Positions 15,167 to 22,054 of a stretch of 64,000 bases of DNA are shown piece after piece. This stretch comes from Aldehydirespirator sp965248735. GTDB taxonomy: Bacteria > Actinomycetota > Acidimicrobiia > Acidimicrobiales > Aldehydirespiratoraceae. Position 1 is the stretch's first letter; each line of letters begins with the position of its first letter. Under the pieces are notes generated by a model. It searched no databases and was not told the origin of the DNA. It saw only the letters and a list, made by a program, of their open reading frames with translations. The stretch spans positions 2,604,001 through 2,668,000 of the forward strand of contig OZ252146.1 in NCBI GenBank assembly GCA_965248735.1. Direction: 5' to 3'. The position numbers were made by a program, and so were the translations under genes.

Positions 15167-15689
15167 AGCGCAGCGGGCCGCCCCGGCTCCGGACCAGCAC
15201 CACGAACGGCGACAGCATGAACAACAGCACCGACAGGCCCAGAGAGAGCAGCCCGAGCCGCACGAGGACGAAGCCGCCGGCCATCACCCCGAGGATCACC
15301 GCGAAAATGCCGAGCACGAAGGCCAAGGGCGCGCCCAGACGCATCCAGCCCGGCAAGTCGCCCTCGGTGATGGGCCGGTCGTCGGCGTCGAAGTCGTCGT
15401 GGCCGAAGTCGAAGTCGTCACGGGGTTGGGCGGTCTCCCCGGCCGCCGGCGAGGCGCGGGGGCGGGGCGAGGACTCTGGTCGTTGCGTCAGGCGACGGTC
15501 GAGGGCGGCTCGCGAGTCCCCGTCGGACAGCATCTCCCAGGCCAGGTTGATGCGGCGCATCTGCTCGTCCGCTGCGGGGTCGTCGCCCCGCACGTCGGGA
15601 TGGGTGCGGCGAGCCAGGGCCACATAGGCCCGGCGGATCTCCTCGACGGGAGCGTCGCGGGCCACACCCAGCACCGCATACGGATCCAC
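15165..15689 (-). CDS. Membrane-anchored J-domain protein
   Basis: A 174-residue protein with an N-terminal J domain (residues 1-65) carrying the essential His-Pro-Asp in RTHPDVRG, an acidic linker (DDFDFGHDDFDADDRP), and two C-terminal membrane segments (APLAFVLGIFAVILGVMAGG and LLSLGLSVLLFMLSPFVVL). J domains stimulate the ATPase of DnaK. The Gly/Phe, zinc and substrate domains of DnaJ are missing, so it is a specialised co-chaperone or membrane recruiter. The start is GTG 15689, right after a TACGAT-N6 promoter. It sits between ygfZ and trpF, and no functional link to them is evident. Confidence 0.85.
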   Translation of the reverse strand: MDPYAVLGVARDAPVEEIRRAYVALARRTHPDVRGDDPAADEQMRRINLAWEMLSDGDSRAALDRRLTQRPESSPRPRASPAAGETAQPRDDFDFGHDDFDADDRPITEGDLPGWMRLGAPLAFVLGIFAVILGVMAGGFVLVRLGLLSLGLSVLLFMLSPFVVLVRSRGGPLR

Positions 15690-15695
15690 GATGCC

Positions 15696-15701
15696 ATCGT
15701 A
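15696..15701 (-). promoter_or_regulatory. -10 element of a leaderless J-domain gene promoter
   Basis: Minus strand TACGAT, six bases before the GTG at 15689. It places the transcription start on the start codon. No Shine-Dalgarno sequence is present. Confidence 0.55.
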
Positions 15702-15764
15702 GGCCCGACCTCCAGGACTGACCGGAAGTGGCGGGTCAGCCGGAGGAAGCGGGCTAGCCCGGCC

Positions 15765-15818
15765 CCGAAATCTGCACGGGTCTTGCAGCTATACGACACG
15801 TTTCTCTGTTGATTTCGG
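15765..15818. repeat. 54-bp dispersed element with CCGAAATC/GATTTCGG ends, copy 1
   Basis: An element of clearly lower GC than its surroundings, in the 167-base gap between ygfZ and the J-domain gene. It has perfect 8-bp inverted ends (CCGAAATC and GATTTCGG). A second copy in the opposite orientation lies at 63879-63932, with about 43 of 53 aligned positions the same by hand alignment. Shared blocks include AAATCTGCACG and GTTTCTCT. Function unknown. Confidence 0.7.
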
Positions 15819-15856
15819 CTCGGGGAGGGCTTCGGCGCGGCTCGGGATCCACGGCA

Positions 15857-16726
15857 CTACCGGTCGGCGGAGACTGGTGTGGCCAGCACGGTGGCCGGCA
15901 TGCCGGCGACGGTGGCCGGGGCGGGAGGTTCCACCCGCCGATGGACCGGTCCCAGCGCCACGGTCACGGCCGAGCCCGAGTCCGCCGCGGCCGATGTGAC
16001 CTCCCCGACCGCCTTGCCGTCGACGATTATCTCGGCGCCTGGTGACACTTCGTCGTCGCCGCCGATCTCGATCAGCCGCAGCGGACGGGGCACGTTGCCG
16101 CCCCGGCTGTCGATGCGGGCCACCAGCTCCTGGCCGGTGTAGCAGCCCTTGGTGAAGCTCACCGACGATTCCAGCAGGCCCCCGACCTCGGCCGGGATGG
16201 TGCGCTCGGTCAGCTCGCGGCCCATGGCCGGCCAGCCGGCCCTGATGCGGACCACCTCCCAGTCATCCGCGCCGGCGAGGGTCAGGCCCACCGGCGGCGC
16301 CGCGTCCGGGCCGAGCAGGTCGATGCCTGAGAAGCCCGGCCAGGCGACGGCCGCCCGCACCTCGGCATCCACGGCGTCTAGTCGGGGATCCTCGGCGGCC
16401 TCGCCGCGCACTGACAGCATCCGCCAGCCGATGAGGCTCTCGAAGGACACGTCCACCCGCAGCCGGAAGCGTTCCAGGCGGGCCACGAGCGCGGGTCCGA
16501 ACCCGGGGTCGACGTCGAGCACGAAGCTGCTGTTGTCGCGGCGGGTGAGCCGGAACCAGGCGTCCACCTTGCCCTGCGGCGCAAGCACCAGCGACCACGC
16601 GGAAGCCCCCGGGGCCACCGCTTCGACGTCCTGTGAGATCTGGCCCTGCAGGTAGGACGCTGCGTCGGTCCCGGTTACCAGAACCGCGTCCCTCGGCCCC
16701 AGGGCCGCCACCGCGCCCGCCCTCAC
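15857..16726 (-). CDS. YgfZ/GcvT-type folate-binding protein
   Basis: A 289-residue protein of the YgfZ family, tetrahydrofolate-binding proteins that help assemble or repair iron-sulfur enzymes. The diagnostic motif K-G-C-Y-x-G-Q-E is intact (TKGCYTGQELVARID) with its conserved Cys. The N-terminal half has the folate-binding fold (GTDAASYLQGQISQDV, WSLVLAPQGKVDAWFRL). Length fits. The start is GTG 16726, about 15 bases after the end of an intergenic repeat element. Iron-sulfur enzymes elsewhere in the window (nth, the molybdenum hydroxylase, Rieske proteins) may benefit, but that is inference. Confidence 0.88.
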   Translation of the reverse strand: MRAGAVAALGPRDAVLVTGTDAASYLQGQISQDVEAVAPGASAWSLVLAPQGKVDAWFRLTRRDNSSFVLDVDPGFGPALVARLERFRLRVDVSFESLIGWRMLSVRGEAAEDPRLDAVDAEVRAAVAWPGFSGIDLLGPDAAPPVGLTLAGADDWEVVRIRAGWPAMGRELTERTIPAEVGGLLESSVSFTKGCYTGQELVARIDSRGGNVPRPLRLIEIGGDDEVSPGAEIIVDGKAVGEVTSAAADSGSAVTVALGPVHRRVEPPAPATVAGMPATVLATPVSADR

Positions 16727-16740
16727 TGGAGGCTCGCCCT

Positions 16741-16900
16741 AGAGGCCGAGCGGGTAGGCCGCATTTCACGAGCGCGGAGCGAGGCCCCAGGGCCTGAGCG
16801 GCCCATGAGCGCAGCGAACAGGAGCGGGAGGCACAACCGAGCGGCCCGTGAGCGCAGCGAACAGGAGCGGGAAACAAGGCGCCTCGCCGCGAGGACGGTC
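16741..16900 (-). repeat. MIRU-like intergenic element, copy B
   Basis: On the minus strand it runs from just after the trpE stop to just before ygfZ. It has two tandem cores with GTTCGCTGCGCTCACGGGCC or one-base variants, the GCCTCGCTC tail and the terminus CCGCTCGGCCTCT. It is oriented with the flanking genes. It shares with copy A the segment TCGTGAAATGCG/TCGTGAACTGCG, which confirms common descent beyond the core. Confidence 0.8.
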
Positions 16901-16907
16901 ACATCTA

Positions 16908-18434
16908 CTAGCGCTTTCCCTTGTTGCGGGCCTCGGTCATGCGCCGGGCCGCGCCGACCGCGGCCAGCAGGGCCTTGGCCTTGTTCTCGCACTCGGCGTG
17001 CTCCTCCGCGGCCACCGAGTCGGCCACGATGCCTGCGCCGGCCTGGACCGACGCCCGGCCGTCGCGCACCAGCATGGTGCGGATGGTGATGGCGGTGTCG
17101 ATGTTGCCCGAGAAGTCGATGTAGCCGACCACGCCCGCGTACGGTCCGCGCTTGACCGGCTCCAGCTCGTCGATGATCTCCATGGCCCGCACCTTCGGTG
17201 CGCCCGACACCGTGCCCGCCGGCAGGGTGGCCCGCAGCACGTCGATGGGCGTGGCCCACTCCGCCAGCCGCCCCGACACCTGCGAGGTCAGGTGCATGAC
17301 ATGGCTGTAGCGCTCAAGGGTCATCATCTCATCGAGGTTGAGGGTTCCGAACTCCACCACCCGGCCGACGTCGTTGCGGGCAAGGTCTACGAGCATCACG
17401 TGCTCGGCCACCTCCTTGGGGTGCTCGGCCAGCTCGGCGGCCAGGCGGCGGTCCTCGGCGTCGGTGCGGCCCCGCCGCCTGGTGCCGGCTATGGGGCGGC
17501 TGATCACCTTGCCGTCGAGGAGCTGCACCATGGGCTCGGGCGAGCCGCCCACCACCTCCAGGCCGTCGTGGCGCAAGAAGTACATGTAGGGGCTGGGGTT
17601 TACCTGGCGCAGCACCCGGTAGGCGTCGAAGGCGTCGGCGCCCAGATCGAAGTCGAAGCGCTGGGACAGGACCACCTGGAACGCATCGCCGGCGAAGATG
17701 TACTCGCGGGCGGTCTCCACCGCCTGGGAGTAGAGCTCGAGGCCCATGGTGGAGGTGGTGGCCACCGGTTCCGATCCTCCGGCGCTGGAGGGGTCGGGCG
17801 GCGCCACCAGGGGCTCGTCTAGGGGCTTGGCGCCGTCGGCCGCGATCGCTTCCACCCGCAGCACGGCCTCGTAGTAGAGCCGGTCGATGAGCCGGTCGTC
17901 GGCGCCGGCTGGAATCAGCACATTGGAGATGAGGGTGGCCCGCTGGCGCCAGTGGTCGTACACGGCCAGCTCGCCGATCAGCGACATCACCGCGTCGGGG
18001 TGGCCGGAGTCGTCAGGGGGCACATCGGGCAGGTGCTCCACCTCGCGCACCACGTCGTAGCCGAGGTATCCAACCAGGCCGCCGTGCAGCGGCGGCAGCC
18101 CCTCTATTGACGGGGCCCGGTAGTGGTCCAGCAGCACCTCCAGCGCGGCGAGCATGCCCTCGCTTCTCGGAATGTCCACGCCGAGGCTGCCGGTCACCTC
18201 CACCTGGCGGCCCCGGGCCACCAGCGTCGCGATGGGGTTGCGGCCCATGAACGACCACCGGCTCCAGCGCTCTCCGTGCTCCACCGACTCCAGCAGGAAG
18301 CCGTCGCCGGACCCGACCACCCGGGCGAAGGCGGCCACCGGCGTGGTCAGGTCGGCCAGAACCTCCCGCCATACCGGAACCACCCGGTAGGCGCGGGCCA
18401 GTTCCCGGAATTCTTCGGAGGTGGGCTGGTGCAT
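16908..18434 (-). CDS. trpE: Anthranilate synthase component I
   Basis: A 508-residue chorismate-using enzyme that makes anthranilate with a glutamine amidotransferase partner (TrpG, not in this window). The tryptophan feedback site FLLESVEHGERWSRWSF is present near the N terminus. The catalytic half shows SPEPMVQLLDGKVISRPIAG, HVMLVDLARNDVGRVV, PAGTVSGAPKVRAMEIIDELE and the C-terminal VQAGAGIVADSVAAEEHAEC. Length is standard. It lies 15 bases downstream of hisI in the same direction, forming a hisI-trpE pair as in other actinobacteria. No attenuator or Trp-rich leader peptide is seen. Confidence 0.96.
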   Translation of the reverse strand: MHQPTSEEFRELARAYRVVPVWREVLADLTTPVAAFARVVGSGDGFLLESVEHGERWSRWSFMGRNPIATLVARGRQVEVTGSLGVDIPRSEGMLAALEVLLDHYRAPSIEGLPPLHGGLVGYLGYDVVREVEHLPDVPPDDSGHPDAVMSLIGELAVYDHWRQRATLISNVLIPAGADDRLIDRLYYEAVLRVEAIAADGAKPLDEPLVAPPDPSSAGGSEPVATTSTMGLELYSQAVETAREYIFAGDAFQVVLSQRFDFDLGADAFDAYRVLRQVNPSPYMYFLRHDGLEVVGGSPEPMVQLLDGKVISRPIAGTRRRGRTDAEDRRLAAELAEHPKEVAEHVMLVDLARNDVGRVVEFGTLNLDEMMTLERYSHVMHLTSQVSGRLAEWATPIDVLRATLPAGTVSGAPKVRAMEIIDELEPVKRGPYAGVVGYIDFSGNIDTAITIRTMLVRDGRASVQAGAGIVADSVAAEEHAECENKAKALLAAVGAARRMTEARNKGKR

Positions 18435-18449
18435 GGCGCGACTCGGCCG

Positions 18450-18824
18450 TCAGCCGTTGTCAGCTGAAGCAGAGCCGTCGAAGGACCGGAAAAAACACGA
18501 GTACTCGCCGGTGTGGCAGGCGCCGCCGCCGTCCTGGTCGACCTCGAACAGCAGGGTGTCGCCGTCGCAGTCGTAGTAGGCCCCTCGCACCCACTGCCGC
18601 TCGCCGGAGGTCTCGCCCTTGCGCCAGACCTCCTGGCGGGAACGGCTCCAGAACACGGTCCGGCCCTCGGCCAGGGTCAGGGCCAGCGTCTCGGTGTTCA
18701 TCCACGCCATCATCAGCACCGCTCTCGTGGAGGCGTCCTGCACGATCGCGGGCACCAGCCCGTCGGCGTCGTACTTGACCGCTGCGAGGGCTTCGTCGCT
18801 GGCCGTGATCGGCGCTCCGCTCAT
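18450..18824 (-). CDS. hisI: Phosphoribosyl-AMP cyclohydrolase
   Basis: A 124-residue enzyme that opens the purine ring of PR-AMP in histidine biosynthesis, zinc dependent. Conserved blocks: VPAIVQDASTRAVLMMAWMN, GRTVFWSRSRQEVWRKGETSG, DCDGDTLLFEVDQDGGGACHTG with the metal-binding Asp and Cys residues, and a final YSCFFR. The start is ATG 18824, where MSGAPITASDEAL begins, seven bases after a TAGGCT -10-like hexamer. It is the only his gene on this side of the island; the rest are at 48.9-54.3 kb. Confidence 0.95.
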   Translation of the reverse strand: MSGAPITASDEALAAVKYDADGLVPAIVQDASTRAVLMMAWMNTETLALTLAEGRTVFWSRSRQEVWRKGETSGERQWVRGAYYDCDGDTLLFEVDQDGGGACHTGEYSCFFRSFDGSASADNG

Positions 18825-18831
18825 ACCCGCC

Positions 18832-18837
18832 AGCCTA
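18832..18837 (-). promoter_or_regulatory. Possible -10 of a leaderless hisI promoter
   Basis: Minus strand TAGGCT, seven bases from the hisI ATG. It lies immediately inside the unique sequence next to the terminal AGAGGCCGAGCG of an intergenic element remnant. Confidence 0.4.
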
Positions 18838-18872
18838 AGAGGCCGAGCGCATGGATCGCAGTTCACGGACGA
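18838..18872 (-). repeat. Remnant of the intergenic element (copy C)
   Basis: Plus strand AGAGGCCGAGCGC followed by GCAGTTCACG, matching the tail of copy B (GCATTTCACG). No core is left. Oriented with hisI. The rest of the 134-base gap to the groES-like gene shows nothing I can name. Confidence 0.5.
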
Positions 18873-18958
18873 AATCCGCGGGGCGTTCTATCCGCGCTGC
18901 CCAAAGCCGAGCGCCCGACTCACCGGTGCTGCCCGCCAGTTGGCGAAGCAGGCCCTGC

Positions 18959-19342
18959 CTACAGGTACAGGCCGGTGCTGCCCTTGTCGAGGCGCTCGGC
19001 GGCCACCGCGTGGACGTCCCGCTCGCGAAGGATGATGTAGTCGCGGCCCCGGACCTCCACCTCGTAGCGGTCCTCGGGGTTGAACAGCACCCGGTCGCCC
19101 TTCTCCATGTTGCGCACGTTGGGGCCGACCGCCACCACCTCGGCCCAGGTGAGGCGCTTGCCCACCTGGGCGGTGGCCGGGATCAGGATGCCGCCCGTGG
19201 AGCGGCGCTCCCCCTCGGCCTCGCCCATGGCCACCAGGATCCGGTCGTTGAGCATCTTGACCGGCAGGCGGTCGTCGTCGTGGGGGCCAGGAGCGGAATC
19301 GTTGCGGGACACCGTGCGGGCGCGGGGCTCGGTCGTGGTCAC
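18959..19342 (-). CDS. GroES-like co-chaperonin paralogue
   Basis: A 127-residue protein with a Cpn10 domain. VKMLNDRILVAMGEAEGERRSTGGILIPATAQ matches the GroES N-terminal strand and mobile loop, WAEVVAVGP the core, and GDRVLFNPEDRYEVEVRGRDYIILRERDVHAV the C-terminal strands. The mobile-loop Ile triplet (GILIP) that docks onto GroEL is kept. It differs from normal GroES by a 30-residue charged N-terminal extension and a C-terminal tail, and no groEL is beside it. GTG 19342 is chosen; a TTG at 19351 is possible. It may be a specialised partner of a GroEL elsewhere. Confidence 0.8.
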   Translation of the reverse strand: MTTTEPRARTVSRNDSAPGPHDDDRLPVKMLNDRILVAMGEAEGERRSTGGILIPATAQVGKRLTWAEVVAVGPNVRNMEKGDRVLFNPEDRYEVEVRGRDYIILRERDVHAVAAERLDKGSTGLYL

Positions 19343-19394
19343 GGATCCCAACGGTACCCGGCCAGGGGCTCGGGGCGCGAGGCCGGTTCGTACG

Positions 19395-20480
19395 TCAGCC
19401 CGTGGGGGCCAGAGCGATCTCGCCGTCGGCGATGCTTATCAGCCAGCGCCGGTACTCGACGGTGCCCGCGTCGGCACCCTTGACGTGCATCTCGGCGGTC
19501 AGGTCCACCGGCAGCTCCTCGGGCCGCTGCGATTCGACGATGGGCTGGTCCTGGCCCAGAATCACGTACTGCATGTCGTGGAACTCCTGGTCGCGGTCGG
19601 GGGCGTAGTTCCGGCCGACGAAGGTGAAGCACCTGCTCCGTCTCCGGTTGACCGGCGCGACCGCCACATACAGCACGAAGTCCTCGGTGACGCCTGCGGA
19701 GCTGTTGAGCTTCATGGCGTTGGGCATGTACACCCGGTAGCGCTTCCAGGCCTCGTAGGTCAGGCCGTCGTGCTCAACCGAGGAGTTCTTGACGTTGTCG
19801 GTGTATTCGATGAACGGACCGGCCGTGATCCTCAGCTCCGCGCCGTGCCGCATCACGTCGTAGTCGGCGATCTCGGCCTCGTCGCGGTCACCGAGGATCC
19901 CGTGGTGCACGTGGGCGAAGTGGGAGAAGTCGAAGTAGTTCTCGAGGCGCCGGGCCACCGAGCAGTCCCACTCATACGGCGGGAAGCGCAGGAACCGATA
20001 GGCGGGATCGTCCAATTCGGGGCACTCCGACGGCGGGAACAGCGGCGTCTCGCCCGAGATGCAGGTCCACACCAGGCCGCCTGCTTCGATGGTCGGGTAC
20101 GTCGGCAGCTGGGCCATCAGCTTGCCGTTGAGCTCGGGCCGGGCGGGGATGTCGACGACCGTTCCCTCGGAGTCGTAGGCCCAGCCGTGGTAGGCGCAGC
20201 GCAGCCGGCAGCCGTCGATGCGGCCCAGCGACAGCGCCGAGCCGCGGTGCCGGCAGATGTCGCTGAAGGTGTGGGCCCGGCCGTCTAGGCGGGCCACGGC
20301 CAGGCGGGTGTCGAACAGCGTGACCTGATGGGGCGAGTCGGTCAGATCCTCGGAGAAGGCCACGGGCTGCCAGAAGCGCTTGAGCTGCTGGTAGAGCCGC
20401 TCCTCGCCGGCCATGTCGAGCTGGCTGTTCCCCTGTACCTCGAATCCTCCGGCTACTCCGGGGTCTTGGGTCATGGTCAT
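19395..20480 (-). CDS. Rieske non-heme iron oxygenase, large subunit (demethylase-type)
   Basis: A 361-residue oxygenase. The Rieske [2Fe-2S] site is C-R-H-R-G and C-A-Y-H-G-W (residues about 75-100). The catalytic iron site follows as ENYFDFSHFAHVHHGILG, giving the His pair; the distal Asp is likely in the C-terminal half. The layout and the ending QDQPIVESQRPEEL then RRWL fit the single-component demethylase/monooxygenase branch (vanillate- or methylxanthine-demethylase-like), not ring-dihydroxylating dioxygenases. It is the last gene of the operon that starts with a BMP-family importer, and its ATG overlaps the ferredoxin stop as ATGA. The ferredoxin is the probable electron donor. The substrate is unknown. 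Confidence 0.85.
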   Translation of the reverse strand: MTMTQDPGVAGGFEVQGNSQLDMAGEERLYQQLKRFWQPVAFSEDLTDSPHQVTLFDTRLAVARLDGRAHTFSDICRHRGSALSLGRIDGCRLRCAYHGWAYDSEGTVVDIPARPELNGKLMAQLPTYPTIEAGGLVWTCISGETPLFPPSECPELDDPAYRFLRFPPYEWDCSVARRLENYFDFSHFAHVHHGILGDRDEAEIADYDVMRHGAELRITAGPFIEYTDNVKNSSVEHDGLTYEAWKRYRVYMPNAMKLNSSAGVTEDFVLYVAVAPVNRRRSRCFTFVGRNYAPDRDQEFHDMQYVILGQDQPIVESQRPEELPVDLTAEMHVKGADAGTVEYRRWLISIADGEIALAPTG

Positions 20481-20683
20481 GGCGTCGTCACCTTTATGGC
20501 TTCCACCGGGCAGCACTCCTCGGCGCTGCGGGCCTTGGCCACCAGCTCGGGCGGCAGCGTCGGCTGCAGGACTTCGAGCTTGAGGCCGTCGTCGTCGATG
20601 TCGAAGATCTCAGGGGCCAGCGAGGCGCACATGCCCGAGACTATGCAGACGTCGTGGTTCACTTCAACGGTCGCGTCAGCCAT
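20477..20683 (-). CDS. Small [3Fe-4S]/[4Fe-4S] ferredoxin
   Basis: A 68-residue ferredoxin of the type that feeds P450s and oxygenases. It has C-x5-C (CIVSGMC) followed by SLAPEIFDIDDDG and a final C-C-P (EECCPVEAI). The middle Cys position of the first motif is not Cys, which favours a [3Fe-4S] cluster. The start is ATG 20683, overlapping the preceding gene by 8 bases, and its stop overlaps the Rieske start. Position implies it reduces the Rieske oxygenase; no ferredoxin reductase is seen in the island. Confidence 0.88.
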   Translation of the reverse strand: MADATVEVNHDVCIVSGMCASLAPEIFDIDDDGLKLEVLQPTLPPELVAKARSAEECCPVEAIKVTTP

Positions 20684-21191
20684 CGTCGGATCCTCCGCCC
20701 CCATGGTACGCGCCCCACGCCTTCTGTACCGCGGTCACGATGTTCTGGTATCCGGTGCACCGGCAGAGGTTGCCCGACAGGAGCTCGATCGTGCGCTCGG
20801 GCTCCCGCCATTGGTCGGGATCGACGCTCTCCAGGGTCATGAGGAACCCGGCGGTGCAGAAGCCGCACTGCAGGGCGTGGTTGTCGTGGAAGGCCTGCTG
20901 CATTGGCGACAGGGGGTCCGACCCCGCACCAGCGAGATCCTCGACGGTGCGGACCTCGGCGCCGTCGGCCTGGACTGCCAGCATCAGGCACGACCGCACC
21001 GCGTCGCCGTCCACGATCACGGTGCAGGCGCCGCAGTAGCCGTGCTCGCAGCCGACATGGGTGCCGGTGAGGCCGATGACGTCGCGGATGTAGTCCGACA
21101 GAAGGAGCCGGGCCGGCACGCGGTGGCGAAACGTCCGCCCATTGACACTCACTTCGACGTCGATGTCAGAGACTGGGTCGGTCATCGTCAT
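20676..21191 (-). CDS. Molybdenum hydroxylase, [2Fe-2S] small subunit
   Basis: A 171-residue subunit carrying two [2Fe-2S] clusters. The plant-ferredoxin-like cluster is GCEHGYCGACTV plus C in AVRSCLML; the second domain has LQCGFCTAGFL and NLCRCTGYQNIV. This is the small subunit of xanthine-dehydrogenase/CO-dehydrogenase-type enzymes and passes electrons from the Mo centre to FAD. The start is ATG 21191, overlapping the FAD-subunit stop (ATGA). The subunit order in transcription (large, medium, small) with tight overlaps shows a single coupled operon. Confidence 0.94.
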   Translation of the reverse strand: MTMTDPVSDIDVEVSVNGRTFRHRVPARLLLSDYIRDVIGLTGTHVGCEHGYCGACTVIVDGDAVRSCLMLAVQADGAEVRTVEDLAGAGSDPLSPMQQAFHDNHALQCGFCTAGFLMTLESVDPDQWREPERTIELLSGNLCRCTGYQNIVTAVQKAWGAYHGGGGSDDG

Positions 21192-22054
21192 GCGTCGCTC
21201 CTTCCGTCCAGAGCGGACCTCGCTGCCCTCACGGCCAGTGCGGCCACAGCCTCGCGTCGGTACCAGGCGGTGGCGTGAATGTCGTCGAAGGCGTCGGCTG
21301 TGTCGGCCATCACGGCCTCGACCAGCCCGTCGGTCGAGCTGGCGGCCGACCATCCCTCGATGACTGCCTCCGCCGTGGCGAGCCGTGTGGGGACGCCGCC
21401 CACTCCGAAGCCGACGAGGCGGGCCGAGCGGACCGCGCCCGCCTCGGCATTCAGGACGGCCACAAGTCCGGCAACCGCGAAGTCGCCGGCCCGTCGGGAG
21501 ATCTCGTCCACGAAGGTCACGGAGCCGGCCGGCGGGGCCGCAAAACGCACCTCTGTCACGAGCTCGGCCTCCTCCAGCGCCGTCCAGAACGGCCCTAGGA
21601 AGAAGTCTGTGGCGTTCACTTGGCGGTCCCCGTCGGGCCCGGTGACGGCCATGACGGCGTCGGCCGCCACCGCGAGAGCGGGAAGTTCGGCCGCGGGGTC
21701 GGCGTGAGCCAGGCTGCCGCAGACCGTGCCCCGGTTGCGGATCTGCAGGTGCCCGACATGGCGCAGCGCGGCCCGCAGGCCAGGGACCGCCGCGGCCGCG
21801 GAGTCGTCGGCCAGCACCCGGCTCTGGGTGGCGGCCGCGCCAACGGTCACCCCGCCGGGGTCGCTGGCCGAGCGATCGAGACCCTCGATGTGGCCAATGT
21901 CGACCAGAAGCGACACGTCTGTGAGACGGAAGTTCATGGCCGGGATCAGGCTCTGGCCTCCCGCGAGCACCCGGCTGGACTCATCGGAGCCGAGGGCCGC
22001 CACCGCTTCGGCCACCGTCGAGGGCCGGCAGTACTCGAACGGAGCGGGCTTCAC
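21188..22054 (-). CDS. Molybdenum hydroxylase, FAD-binding medium subunit
   Basis: A 288-residue FAD subunit. FAD-binding motifs VLAGGQSLIPAMNFRL and RNRGTVCGSLAHADPAAELPA are intact, and the C-terminal domain is of the CO-dehydrogenase flavoprotein type. It takes electrons from the [2Fe-2S] subunit and gives them to an acceptor. The start is GTG 22054 (KPAPFEYCRPS), overlapping the large-subunit stop as GTGA. Confidence 0.93.
   Translation of the reverse strand: MKPAPFEYCRPSTVAEAVAALGSDESSRVLAGGQSLIPAMNFRLTDVSLLVDIGHIEGLDRSASDPGGVTVGAAATQSRVLADDSAAAAVPGLRAALRHVGHLQIRNRGTVCGSLAHADPAAELPALAVAADAVMAVTGPDGDRQVNATDFFLGPFWTALEEAELVTEVRFAAPPAGSVTFVDEISRRAGDFAVAGLVAVLNAEAGAVRSARLVGFGVGGVPTRLATAEAVIEGWSAASSTDGLVEAVMADTADAFDDIHATAWYRREAVAALAVRAARSALDGRSDA

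Noticed and set aside
16741..16900. Insertion-sequence remnant with a transposase fragment
   Set aside because: The repeat elements have inverted ends but no coding potential of their own, so they are at most non-autonomous.
19395..20516. Ring-hydroxylating dioxygenase alpha subunit with a beta partner
   Set aside because: No small beta subunit gene is near either Rieske gene, and the C-terminal patterns fit the single-component demethylase branch.
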